Source: JBCDGZ01 sp038750655 (GTDB taxonomy: Bacteria > Bacteroidota > Bacteroidia > Chitinophagales > Saprospiraceae). Taken from it: DNA of 19,143 nucleotides. This document shows positions 7,235 through 14,959 of the stretch, one piece after another. How positions within the stretch are numbered: position 1 is the stretch's first letter; each line of letters starts with the position of its first letter. The notes below the pieces were generated by a model. That model saw only the letters and a program-made list of their open reading frames with translations. It ran no database searches and was not told the origin of the DNA. The stretch is taken from positions 1-19,143 of the forward strand of contig JBCDGZ010000143.1 of NCBI GenBank assembly GCA_038750655.1. Direction: 5' to 3'. The translations under genes and the position numbers were made by a program.

Positions 7235-9517
7235 TCATTTTTCTATTTTCCCAAACCACTTCTTCACCACCTGCTCTGCCGGCTTGCGATTGGGGGTAAA
7301 GCTGCTATTGCGGTTGCCACGATACTCCAAATAGCTGGGCCATTTCCACCAAAAGATGCCTTCACACCAATCCTTATCCGCCAAACCTTCAAAGACAATC
7401 TTATAACAGCGCTCCTGGTCCTTCGGAGCGTAGGGGCGACCATCCGCCTCGGCGTGCGGGTTCTTCCAGGGGCCTTCAACACTGCGGAAGCCAATCTCAG
7501 TGAACAGCACGGGTTTGTTGAAGCGGCGTTGCACCTGCTCGACCTTTTTGAGTACCGATTGGAAATTTTGTCGCAGTTCCTTATCGCTGGGCTGATCCTT
7601 TTTGCTCAGCGGATAATAGCAATTGATGCCGATATAGTCCAGCTCATCCCAAAACTGGCTTTTTTCGAACTCCTCTCCCCAGTTAGCAGCGTAGGTCAGC
7701 CGGCCGCTGTAGAGCCCTCGGAGCTTTTGGAAGAGCTTTCGCCAGTCGGCTTCTCGTTGGAGGGTGGCCTGGGCAAATTCGACGCCTACGCAGAGCAGAT
7801 CGATCTGATGGATTTCGGCCAGCAGGGCATAATGGCGCATCCAGCGGTAGTAATAATCAAAGAATTTTTGCCAATCTTCTTCCGATTTCATCTCCACTGC
7901 ACCAGGCCAACTGCCGCTGAACCAGACTTGGGGCTTGAGCAGGGTGGTCATCCCCAGCTGGCGGGCCTGAAAGGCGGAGTGAATAACGCTCTCGTCGTTT
8001 TCGGTGCCCGGATCGCGCATGATGGGCAGAAAGCTGGGTTGGTCGATGTTGCGCATGTAGGAGTACGGGACGATGGCGACGGCATTGCCATTTAGGCCCT
8101 GGAGGTATTGTAGGGCCTTGGTGGCCATGTGTGAAAGGTAGCCGTTGTAGATGCGATAGCCCTCGTGGGCGAAATTGAAGCCTTTGAGATAGGGGAGGGG
8201 ACTGCGCTTTTGACGTTGAGCGATGCGCTCTTTCAGGCCTTCGGCCTTTTGACGTGCGTAGGTGAGCCATTCGGCTTCCAGGCGCTTGATCGCAGGCGCG
8301 GTGGGCGACCAATCGGAATAGATGCTCAGGAATTTTTCTTTCCCTAACTTTTGCAGGAGAAAATTGACAAAAGAAGCCGACATGGCTCCGGTTACCAGAT
8401 CCGATTCTTCCTGGTAGCGATCTTCGTCCAGCAAATCTGCCAGCTCAATCATATTATCCGAAAGGACCAGCCGAGCGGCCCAGAAATCGGCTCCTTCTCC
8501 ATTCCATTTTGGGCTAAATCGTAGACTAAGGCCCCTTTCGAGCATCATTTTTCGGGGTTTGCCCAGCAGTTGGCGCAGCAATAGCTCACTTTCCCCATTA
8601 TTGAAATGTGCCGGATACATCTCATTGATTACCGTATGCAGTTCACAGCGTCGATGGTCGCAGTGGGCCTGGCGGATATTGGCCATCATTAGGCCCTTCT
8701 CTTCTGCTGAGCCATAGAGGTGGACTTTGATTTTGGGTAATGTCTTTTTTTGCCCGACGAAGGTCATGATCTGCTGGTACATCGCCTCACATTCTTGCGC
8801 CATTTTCTCTACCTCCGTCTTTTGTAAGTCACTTTTGTGTTCTACAAATACAAAATGCTTACTGCGCACCAGGGTATCTGTCTGTGCAGAAAAATCGAAA
8901 TGTGACTGGCGATTAATGCTCCAATCCTCGTCGTCAAAGTTGCCCAACATCACCCGATGCCCGTGCTCATAAAGCTCATAGCCCCAGGTGGTCCATTCGA
9001 AATAGCGCTCTTCCTTATCGTATTTCTGCAGTAGCAGATCATAAACAGCATCATCTGTACACCCACTCAGCAGGTGGATGGGCATGGCCTGATTGAGGGG
9101 GTTGGGATAATAGGAAAGGCTGAATACCTGTCCGTCTCTACGGTATTGCTTGTTATCAAATTCAATAGAATGGCCATTGACTTTGAGCGGTAGCTTGGTC
9201 GCCAAACGGCGAATGTGACGATTACTAGCTGGAGAGCCTACCAGGAGACAATTGAGTTGGGCCAGCTCCTCAGTCGTCAGCTCATCATCGCGACGGACTT
9301 CGATAGCTTGATTGCGCCGACCCTTGCTAAAGGACTTCAGAAACTCTGCGTAGCGTTGGGCATACTCGCTATTTTCGGTGCCATAGACAATTTGCAGACT
9401 ACCAGCTTGCCGGGCCGCACGGATTAAATCCCATCGATTGGGCATGGCCGGTTGGGCTGTAGTCCAGAGGGGACTCAGTAGGACGAATAAAATGGTTGCA
9501 GTAATGATTCTGATCAT
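7235..9517 (-). CDS. Exported GH113-like glycoside hydrolase with N-terminal peptidase-like region
   Basis: A 760-aa protein with a signal peptide (1-21, ending TTAQ). Three parts are seen. Residues 35-165 are an alpha/beta region (LQIVYGTENS, LLVGSPASN). Residues 215-420 resemble gluzincin (peptidase MA-like) domains, with MLERGLSLRF where active relatives have a WLSEGLA-type helix, but the HExxH zinc motif is missing. Residues 445-757 are a TIM barrel like GH113 beta-mannanases: KGFNFAHEGY (445-454), TTLLKPQVWFSGSW (524-537), LLCVGVEFA (574-582, proposed acid/base E580), LTYAANW, LDYIGINCYYPL (626-637), LFTEIGFRS (671-679, proposed nucleophile E674), and FWWKWP near the end. Known GH113 enzymes hydrolyse beta-mannan; this substrate is inferred only. 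It is first in the minus-strand run, and a -7 box lies at 9582-9589. Confidence 0.86.
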   Translation of the reverse strand: MIRIITATILFVLLSPLWTTAQPAMPNRWDLIRAARQAGSLQIVYGTENSEYAQRYAEFLKSFSKGRRNQAIEVRRDDELTTEELAQLNCLLVGSPASNRHIRRLATKLPLKVNGHSIEFDNKQYRRDGQVFSLSYYPNPLNQAMPIHLLSGCTDDAVYDLLLQKYDKEERYFEWTTWGYELYEHGHRVMLGNFDDEDWSINRQSHFDFSAQTDTLVRSKHFVFVEHKSDLQKTEVEKMAQECEAMYQQIMTFVGQKKTLPKIKVHLYGSAEEKGLMMANIRQAHCDHRRCELHTVINEMYPAHFNNGESELLLRQLLGKPRKMMLERGLSLRFSPKWNGEGADFWAARLVLSDNMIELADLLDEDRYQEESDLVTGAMSASFVNFLLQKLGKEKFLSIYSDWSPTAPAIKRLEAEWLTYARQKAEGLKERIAQRQKRSPLPYLKGFNFAHEGYRIYNGYLSHMATKALQYLQGLNGNAVAIVPYSYMRNIDQPSFLPIMRDPGTENDESVIHSAFQARQLGMTTLLKPQVWFSGSWPGAVEMKSEEDWQKFFDYYYRWMRHYALLAEIHQIDLLCVGVEFAQATLQREADWRKLFQKLRGLYSGRLTYAANWGEEFEKSQFWDELDYIGINCYYPLSKKDQPSDKELRQNFQSVLKKVEQVQRRFNKPVLFTEIGFRSVEGPWKNPHAEADGRPYAPKDQERCYKIVFEGLADKDWCEGIFWWKWPSYLEYRGNRNSSFTPNRKPAEQVVKKWFGKIEK

Positions 9518-9581
9518 GGATAAAAGGACTTTAAATACAACAAGTTAACGAGAACTATTTCTATAAAGTGGTTCAAAAAGC

Positions 9582-9589
9582 CAAAAATA
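9582..9589 (-). promoter_or_regulatory. -7 box for the GH113 gene
   Basis: The minus strand reads TATTTTTG, a perfect TAnnTTTG, about 64 bp before the start codon at 9517. The -33 element is only weak (TTTC at 9608-9605). Confidence 0.35.
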
Positions 9590-9639
9590 TGTAATTTGGC
9601 TGCCGAAATAGCTCTAATACCTCTTCGTGCTGAATGGCA

Positions 9640-9656
9640 TTATCATTGAATGATAA
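9640..9656. repeat. Perfect 17-bp palindrome, possible operator
   Basis: TTATCATTGAATGATAA: two perfect 8-bp arms around a single G, about 50 bp upstream of the minus -7 box in the divergent region. No T tract follows on either strand, so a protein-binding site is more likely than a terminator. Confidence 0.45.
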
Positions 9657-9822
9657 ACAAAGTAGATGTCAAAAAGCACTCATTCTCCACAAAACTGATT
9701 GATAAGCATCTTGACTCTTTAACGATTAGCTTTAGGAAAACAGCCTACTGTTGGCTATAATTTGCTATCGAAAACAGTGTTCTGACAGCCCTGCTGTTTA
9801 TTTTAGATAAATATCTATTAAA

Positions 9823-12800
9823 ATGAAGAATTGCATCCCTCAACTCATCATCGTACTCCTGCTCATTAGTTCAGGTTGTAGCGATAACGGTTCTACCATT
9901 CAAGAGTTTGAATTATCCGGGAAAAAGTCTGAAGAAGTTCAACTGCTGGAACTCGTCGATGCCGAGCATAGCGGCATTACCTTCAATAATCGAATTGTCG
10001 AGGACTTGACCTTCAACTACCTCACCTTTGATGGCGTCTATCTAGGTGCTGGAGTCGCGGTCGGAGACATCAATAACGATGGTCTTCAAGACATCTTTTT
10101 CGTTGGGAATATGACCGATGAAAAGCTCTACCTCAACAAGGGAGATATGAAATTCGAAGACATTACAGCTCAGGCTCAAATCCCTCAGAATACAGAGTGG
10201 TCTTCCGGAGTGGTGATGGCGGATGTCAATAACGATGGCTGGCTGGATATTTATGTCTGTAACTTTTTGGTGGAAAATTGGGAGTATCGCAAAAATAAAC
10301 TGTACATCAATAATGGTGATCTGACCTTTACGGAAAAGGGGGAAGAATATGGGGTGGCAGATTATGGCTATAGCATTTCTGCCAATTTCTTTGATTATGA
10401 CAAGGATGGCGATCTCGATCTTTATGTCGCCAATCAACCTCCGAATGAAACCAAGGCACGAGCCGCACTGAAAGGGAAAAAAGACTTTCGCTATACGGAT
10501 AACCTCTATCGCAATGAGGGCAATGGTAAATTCACCAATGTCACCAAAGAAGCAGGGGTGATGAACTATTCTTACAGCCTCAGCGCCACTGTCGGAGACT
10601 TGGATCAGGATGGTTGGCCCGACCTTTATGTCGCCTGTGATTATGAAGAACAGGATATGATGTACCGCAATAATGGAGATGGTACGTTTACTGATATTGC
10701 GGCCGATGCTCTCCGCCATATGAGCAATTTTAGCATGGGGGCAGATATTGCGGATATTAACAACGACGGCTGGTTAGATATTTATACAACAGACATGGTG
10801 GCGGCGGATAATGTACGCCTTAAGACCAATATGAGCGGGATGAATCCCGAAAAATTTTGGAGCCTGGCCAATAATGGCTACCACCACCAATACATGTTTA
10901 ATGCCCTTCAACTCAACAATGGCAATGGGACATTCAGTGAAATTGCCCAACTTTCTGGTATCTCTAATACGGATTGGAGCTGGACCCCTTTCTTTGTTGA
11001 TTTTGATAATGATGGGCTGCGCGATTTGATGGTCACCAACGGCGTTATGCGAGATATGCGCAATAACGACTTTAATATCAAAACTAAAAAATACGTAGCG
11101 GAGCGCAAGGCCGAGGGGCAGACCACCTTCGATCACAACGAAATCCTGACCATGGCCCCTTCTGTCAAACTCAGCAACTATCTTTACCGCAATAAAGGCG
11201 ATCTGACCTTCGAACCCATCATGAAACAATGGGGCTTCGATCAGAAAAACTGGTCGCAGGGAGCCGCCTACGCTGATTTTGATAATGATGGGGATGTAGA
11301 TATGGTGTTGAATAATATGAATCAAACCGCTTCGCTGTACCGCAATACGGCCACCGATAAGCGACTCAATAATTACTTGCGCCTCAAAGTAGAGGCCGAT
11401 CAAGGTAACCGCTTTGCCTTCGGCGCCGTCGTTAAAATCTACTACGGCGACGAGCAGCAAATCCAAGAGGTGACGCCCATGCGAGGCTATATGTCCTGCA
11501 GCGAAAACCTGATCCACTTCGGCCTGGGCAAAACGAAAGTCGTTGACCGCTTAGAGGTCACCTGGCTAGATGGCAGTCGGCTAGAACTCCAGGATGTCAA
11601 CGCCAATCAACTGCTGACCGTCAATCAAAAACAAGGCACCAAAACCAACCGTACCAATACCCGACCCCGCACCTTACTGGCCGATGCCTCTAAAGCTGCG
11701 GGTATCAATTTCAAGCACCAAGAAAACGACTTCGACGATTTCGCCGATCAAATTCTGCTGCCCTACAAGATGTCTCACTTGGGGCCCTGCCTCGCCCGAG
11801 CTGATGTCAATGGCGATGGGCAGGAAGATGTCTTCATCGGAGGGGCGGCCGGGCAAGCCAGCATGCTGTACCTACAGACCAGCGGCGGCCGCTTCACCGA
11901 AGCCAAGACCCAAACCTGGACCACCCACAAGGTCTCCGAAGATGTCGGTGCGACCTTCTTCGATGCCGACGGCGACGGCGATCAGGACCTCTACGTCGTC
12001 AGCGGCGGTAATGAGTTCAGCGAGGGGGCTGCCGCCCTGCAAGACCGCCTCTACCTCAACGATGGCCAGGGCCAGTTTGCTGATGCTTCCAATCGACTGC
12101 CCAAAATGCGCATCAGCGGCTCCACCGCGGCGGCGGCCGACTTCGATGGCGATGGCGATCAAGACCTCTTCGTCGGCGGACGGCTGGTGCCCAGCAAGTA
12201 CGGCTTTGTACCAAGAAGCTATTTATTACAAAATAACAACGGAAAATTCACCAATATCACTGAATCCGCCGCCCCCGATCTGGTCAATCCCGGCATGGTA
12301 ACCGATGCCTTATGGATGGACTTTGACGGTGATCAGGACGAAGATTTGATTCTGGTTGGCGAGTGGATGCCGCTCTCTTTTTTCGAAAACAAGGAAGGGC
12401 AGCTGGGCAATGTAACCGAAGCAATGGACATGGCCAATACCACGGGCTGGTGGAACTGCATTTCTGCCGCTGATTTCGACGGCGACGGCGATCAGGACCT
12501 GGTCGCTGGTAATCTGGGGCTTAATATCAAATACAAGGCTTCAGAGGAACAGCCCTTTAAGGTTTATGTGAAAGATTTTGACGAAAATGGTTCTAATGAT
12601 GTCTATCTCGGTTACTATGATCAGGATGGCGTTTGCTATCCGGTGCGCGGGCGGGAATGTTCCTCTCAGCAGTTGCCCTACATCAAAAAGGAATTCAAGA
12701 CCTACGATGACTTTGCCAATGCTTCGATTGAGAAGATCCTAGGAGAACGCAAAGACGGTGCGGTTTACCATGAGGCTAAAGTCTTTACTTCCATGTATAT

Positions 12801-13161
12801 TGAAAACCAAAACGGTGTTTTTCACCCTAAAGCCCTACCCAACGAAGCGCAGATTTCTCCCATTTTCGGAACGGCTATCTACGACTGGAATGGCGATGGT
12901 TATCTCGATATGTTGGTAGCGGGCAACTACTATCAGCGGGAGGTAGAAACCACGCGCAGTGATGCAGGCATTGGTCGGCTACTCTTGGGCGATGGCAAAG
13001 GCAACTTTGAACCTATGCCTGCTGCTCAGGCTGGCCTCAGAGCGTACAAGGACGTACGTGCAGTTGGACTAGTGCTCGATGATCAGCAGCAACCGATGGT
13101 CCTGATTGCCAATAATGATGATGCATTAGAGGTCTACAAGGTGAAGAAAGAGGGTATCTAG
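9823..13161 (+). CDS. VCBS/FG-GAP repeat lipoprotein with ASPIC/UnbV domain
   Basis: A 1112-aa exported lipoprotein. The lipobox LISSGC (14-19) ends at C19. The first half has many calcium-binding DxDxDG loops of VCBS/FG-GAP blades: DINNDG (82), DVNNDG (134), DYDKDG (191), DLDQDG (259), DINNDG (311), DFDNDG (393) and another near 486. Residues about 525-600 are an ASPIC/UnbV domain (FGAVVKIYYG, PMRGYMSCSENLIHFGLG, VTWLDG). A second set of loops follows (DVNGDG, DADGDG, DFDGDG twice, DFDGDQDED, DWNGDG). Such proteins are predicted beta-propellers on the cell surface, often near SusC/SusD genes in Bacteroidota; no such genes are here. Ligand unknown. The stop interlocks with that of the next gene. 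Base composition changes markedly inside the gene. Confidence 0.93.
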   Translation: MKNCIPQLIIVLLLISSGCSDNGSTIQEFELSGKKSEEVQLLELVDAEHSGITFNNRIVEDLTFNYLTFDGVYLGAGVAVGDINNDGLQDIFFVGNMTDEKLYLNKGDMKFEDITAQAQIPQNTEWSSGVVMADVNNDGWLDIYVCNFLVENWEYRKNKLYINNGDLTFTEKGEEYGVADYGYSISANFFDYDKDGDLDLYVANQPPNETKARAALKGKKDFRYTDNLYRNEGNGKFTNVTKEAGVMNYSYSLSATVGDLDQDGWPDLYVACDYEEQDMMYRNNGDGTFTDIAADALRHMSNFSMGADIADINNDGWLDIYTTDMVAADNVRLKTNMSGMNPEKFWSLANNGYHHQYMFNALQLNNGNGTFSEIAQLSGISNTDWSWTPFFVDFDNDGLRDLMVTNGVMRDMRNNDFNIKTKKYVAERKAEGQTTFDHNEILTMAPSVKLSNYLYRNKGDLTFEPIMKQWGFDQKNWSQGAAYADFDNDGDVDMVLNNMNQTASLYRNTATDKRLNNYLRLKVEADQGNRFAFGAVVKIYYGDEQQIQEVTPMRGYMSCSENLIHFGLGKTKVVDRLEVTWLDGSRLELQDVNANQLLTVNQKQGTKTNRTNTRPRTLLADASKAAGINFKHQENDFDDFADQILLPYKMSHLGPCLARADVNGDGQEDVFIGGAAGQASMLYLQTSGGRFTEAKTQTWTTHKVSEDVGATFFDADGDGDQDLYVVSGGNEFSEGAAALQDRLYLNDGQGQFADASNRLPKMRISGSTAAAADFDGDGDQDLFVGGRLVPSKYGFVPRSYLLQNNNGKFTNITESAAPDLVNPGMVTDALWMDFDGDQDEDLILVGEWMPLSFFENKEGQLGNVTEAMDMANTTGWWNCISAADFDGDGDQDLVAGNLGLNIKYKASEEQPFKVYVKDFDENGSNDVYLGYYDQDGVCYPVRGRECSSQQLPYIKKEFKTYDDFANASIEKILGERKDGAVYHEAKVFTSMYIENQNGVFHPKALPNEAQISPIFGTAIYDWNGDGYLDMLVAGNYYQREVETTRSDAGIGRLLLGDGKGNFEPMPAAQAGLRAYKDVRAVGLVLDDQQQPMVLIANNDDALEVYKVKKEGI

Positions 13162-14039
13162 CTCATTTCTAGTAATCGCTGCTTTTGCTCCTGGAACTCG
13201 TCGTGGGTGAGTACGCCCTTGTCCCGCAGTTCTCCTAGACGAGCAATCTGTTCTAACAGGCTCTTTTGGCTGGGGACCTGCTCTTCTGTATTGAGCGTTG
13301 ACAGATCCAATTCTTCTCCTTCTTCCGTATTGATTTCCGAGCTGACTTGCTGAGGTGGTCTTGGTGTAGCCAATTGTGCTTCACTGGGCGTTTCCATTAG
13401 CGCATAACCATTGGTTACAAAGCGCTCGAAAAGCTCATGGGTACGGACGAAGGCCAGGGCCTGATGGTTGTGGATGCGATCGAGTTCGACAAAGCCAAAC
13501 TTGATGGCCTTATCGAGGTGGAACAGGCATTGATGAACCGATTCGTTGATAGAGTAGCAGCAGGCAATATTAAAATGTACGGCGGAGTCATTGTACTTGA
13601 TGCGCAGCGACTTTTGGAATTCTGTGATCGCGCCGTCGTAATCGTAATCTTTGTATTTTTCAATCCCACTTTTCTTGAAAGGATTGACGGCTGGAGGCCG
13701 GGAGGGACCAGCGTCTCTGCGGTGAGCGCGACGGGCGCGGCGGGGTTCTGGCTCCGTCTTGTAGAAGCTCCGGTATTGGGATTGATAGGCAGGACTATTA
13801 TTATTGTATTTTTCATTGAATTCCTCCTTGGGCATCGCCAGCAAGAGCACAAAATCAATGAAGGCAGGAACCACACTTAATAAGATATAAGGAGCATCTT
13901 CCTCAATGGTAAGGGCCATGAGTACCCCAAACAAACCGATGTGTAAAAAGGCTCGGAAACGCTGGCCTAGGTAGAAGCGGTGGACGCCCCATATGCCCAT
14001 GAAAAATGCCAGAACTGCGGCTACATACTTTTTCTTCAT
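13158..14039 (-). CDS. TM2-TPR-SHOCT membrane protein
   Basis: A 293-aa protein. Residues 1-70 form a TM2 domain: VAAVLAFFMGIWGVHRFYLGQ, then two further hydrophobic stretches (32-44, 50-68). An Arg-rich linker (97-109) follows. Residues about 125-215 look like TPR-type helices (YDYDGAITEFQKSLRIKYND, VHFNIACCYSI, CLFHLDKAIKFG). The C-terminus (260-292) is a SHOCT domain, LLEQIARLGELRDKGVLTHDEFQEQKQRLL. TM2 and SHOCT pairs are common in bacteria, but their function is not known; SHOCT is thought to aid oligomerisation. Its TAG and that of the convergent VCBS gene share the bases CTAG, so the two transcripts must overlap. It is last in the minus-strand run. Confidence 0.85.
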   Translation of the reverse strand: MKKKYVAAVLAFFMGIWGVHRFYLGQRFRAFLHIGLFGVLMALTIEEDAPYILLSVVPAFIDFVLLLAMPKEEFNEKYNNNSPAYQSQYRSFYKTEPEPRRARRAHRRDAGPSRPPAVNPFKKSGIEKYKDYDYDGAITEFQKSLRIKYNDSAVHFNIACCYSINESVHQCLFHLDKAIKFGFVELDRIHNHQALAFVRTHELFERFVTNGYALMETPSEAQLATPRPPQQVSSEINTEEGEELDLSTLNTEEQVPSQKSLLEQIARLGELRDKGVLTHDEFQEQKQRLLEMS

Positions 14040-14162
14040 TTTGTTACTATTATTTCAATGAAGGAAATTACGCCAATTATCAGCAGAATCTACCTCTTTA
14101 ATAGATAAAGCGGCCTAAATCATAGATTGGAGGAGCTTTCGCCTCTTTTATGCCTTGAAATG

Positions 14163-14879
14163 CTAAAAGAAAAAGACGACGGTTTCTAGGATGGAAAAGG
14201 CGAGGTCGGCCCAAAACCCAGCTTGCTCGTCATCGCTGCGGCGCTGAACGAAAAACTTGTCGGAGGTACTGGGGCTTGTTGTACTGTAATCCTCGAACTC
14301 TACCTTTTTCATCTTCTTAATCTCTGAAACCCAGAAGTAATTTTTAACGGCGTCTGTAAACTCCTGATCGGGATTAAAGGAATAGGAGATGTGGTTGTAA
14401 AAAATGAAGGGGCTGTTGTCTTTATCATACTGACGGCTGCGCTTATTGCCATTTCTTAGCGGATACCAAAAATGGTTGATCGGATAGCCCTCTATTTGAA
14501 TGCCTAAGCCGGGAGGGAGTTTGACAACAGACTCGGTATGCCATTCGTAATGATCGAAAGTAGCGTCTCGATTATCGATGTCGTTGACTTGGTAGTTGAT
14601 CGATTTATTATTGAGCCGAAAATAGCTTTTGTTGAGATCGATATAAAGGGGGATTTCTGCTCGGTTGTGAATCTTAAAGAGCATCACGCCACTGTGTACC
14701 CAAAAGTCATAGTAGACCTCAACATCGTCGCCTTCGTACACATAAACATCATCACCGTACTTGAGGACTTCTGAGGAGCTGGTATTGAATACCTGATAGC
14801 GGAAAGAACAAGAGGGAAGTAAAAGAACGGCCAATAAACCAATAAGAAGGGGGGCTTTTTTAATGATGTTTTTAGTCAT
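14163..14879 (-). CDS. Conserved hypothetical lipoprotein
   Basis: The frame opens at 14930, but the ATG at 14879 (238 aa) gives a clean lipoprotein signal: MTKNIIKKAP, a hydrophobic run, then LLPSC with C24. A perfect -7 box at 14928-14935 overlaps the upstream ATG and also argues for the later start. The mature part is beta-rich: YQVFNTSSSEVLKYGDDVYVYEGDDVEVYYDFW, LFKIHNRAEIPLYIDLNKSYF, and a Ser/Thr-rich SDKF segment. It resembles small lipoproteins of unknown function in Bacteroidota. The last 18 residues are hydrophobic (DLAFSILETVVFFF) and may be an additional membrane anchor. No function can be assigned. It lies between a dynamin-like GTPase and a TM2 protein, all on the same strand. 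Confidence 0.75.
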   Translation of the reverse strand: MTKNIIKKAPLLIGLLAVLLLPSCSFRYQVFNTSSSEVLKYGDDVYVYEGDDVEVYYDFWVHSGVMLFKIHNRAEIPLYIDLNKSYFRLNNKSINYQVNDIDNRDATFDHYEWHTESVVKLPPGLGIQIEGYPINHFWYPLRNGNKRSRQYDKDNSPFIFYNHISYSFNPDQEFTDAVKNYFWVSEIKKMKKVEFEDYSTTSPSTSDKFFVQRRSDDEQAGFWADLAFSILETVVFFF

Positions 14880-14927
14880 CCAGATCGCATTTACTAATTT
14901 GTTCCTTAAAATTAGCTTAAAACACAA

Positions 14928-14935
14928 CAAAAATA
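14928..14935 (-). promoter_or_regulatory. -7 box for the small lipoprotein gene
   Basis: The minus strand reads TATTTTTG, a perfect TAnnTTTG, 48 bp before the ATG at 14879. The -33 element is not clear. It overlaps the T-rich tail of the preceding hairpin. Confidence 0.35.
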
Positions 14936-14949
14936 AATACGGCAGCCGT
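14928..14949 (-). terminator. Weak hairpin with T-rich tail after the dynamin-like gene
   Basis: Palindrome ACGGCAGCCGT (14939-14949) lies 11 bp after the stop of the dynamin-like gene and is followed on the minus strand by ATTTATTTTTG. The stem is only 4-5 bp, so termination would be partial at best. Confidence 0.3.
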
Positions 14950-14959
14950 TAAAAATTGG

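Larger units (their letters stand above)
9518..9822. other. Divergent intergenic region with palindrome and half-site cluster
   Basis: Lies between the GH113 gene (-) and the VCBS lipoprotein gene (+). It holds a minus-strand -7 box (9582-9589), a perfect odd palindrome (9640-9656), and repeated AACAG/CTGTT half-sites (9739-9798) nearer the plus gene. For the plus gene only a one-mismatch -7 box is visible (ATAATTTG, 9757-9764). No open reading frame is convincing. Confidence 0.6.

Noticed and set aside
10042..11517. Two long minus-strand frames (225 and 247 codons) antisense to the VCBS gene
   Set aside because: They are by-products of Asp/Asn-rich codons, giving Ile/Val-rich repeats on the other strand. 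The plus-strand gene has clear domains.
10066..12920. Periodic GATGGCGAT-like motifs that could look like a tandem DNA repeat
   Set aside because: They encode irregularly spaced calcium-binding loops and differ at most synonymous sites, so they are protein-level repeats.
14130..14156. Hairpin-like GAGG...CCTC followed by TTTT on the plus strand
   Set aside because: Only four base pairs and no plus-strand gene ends there.
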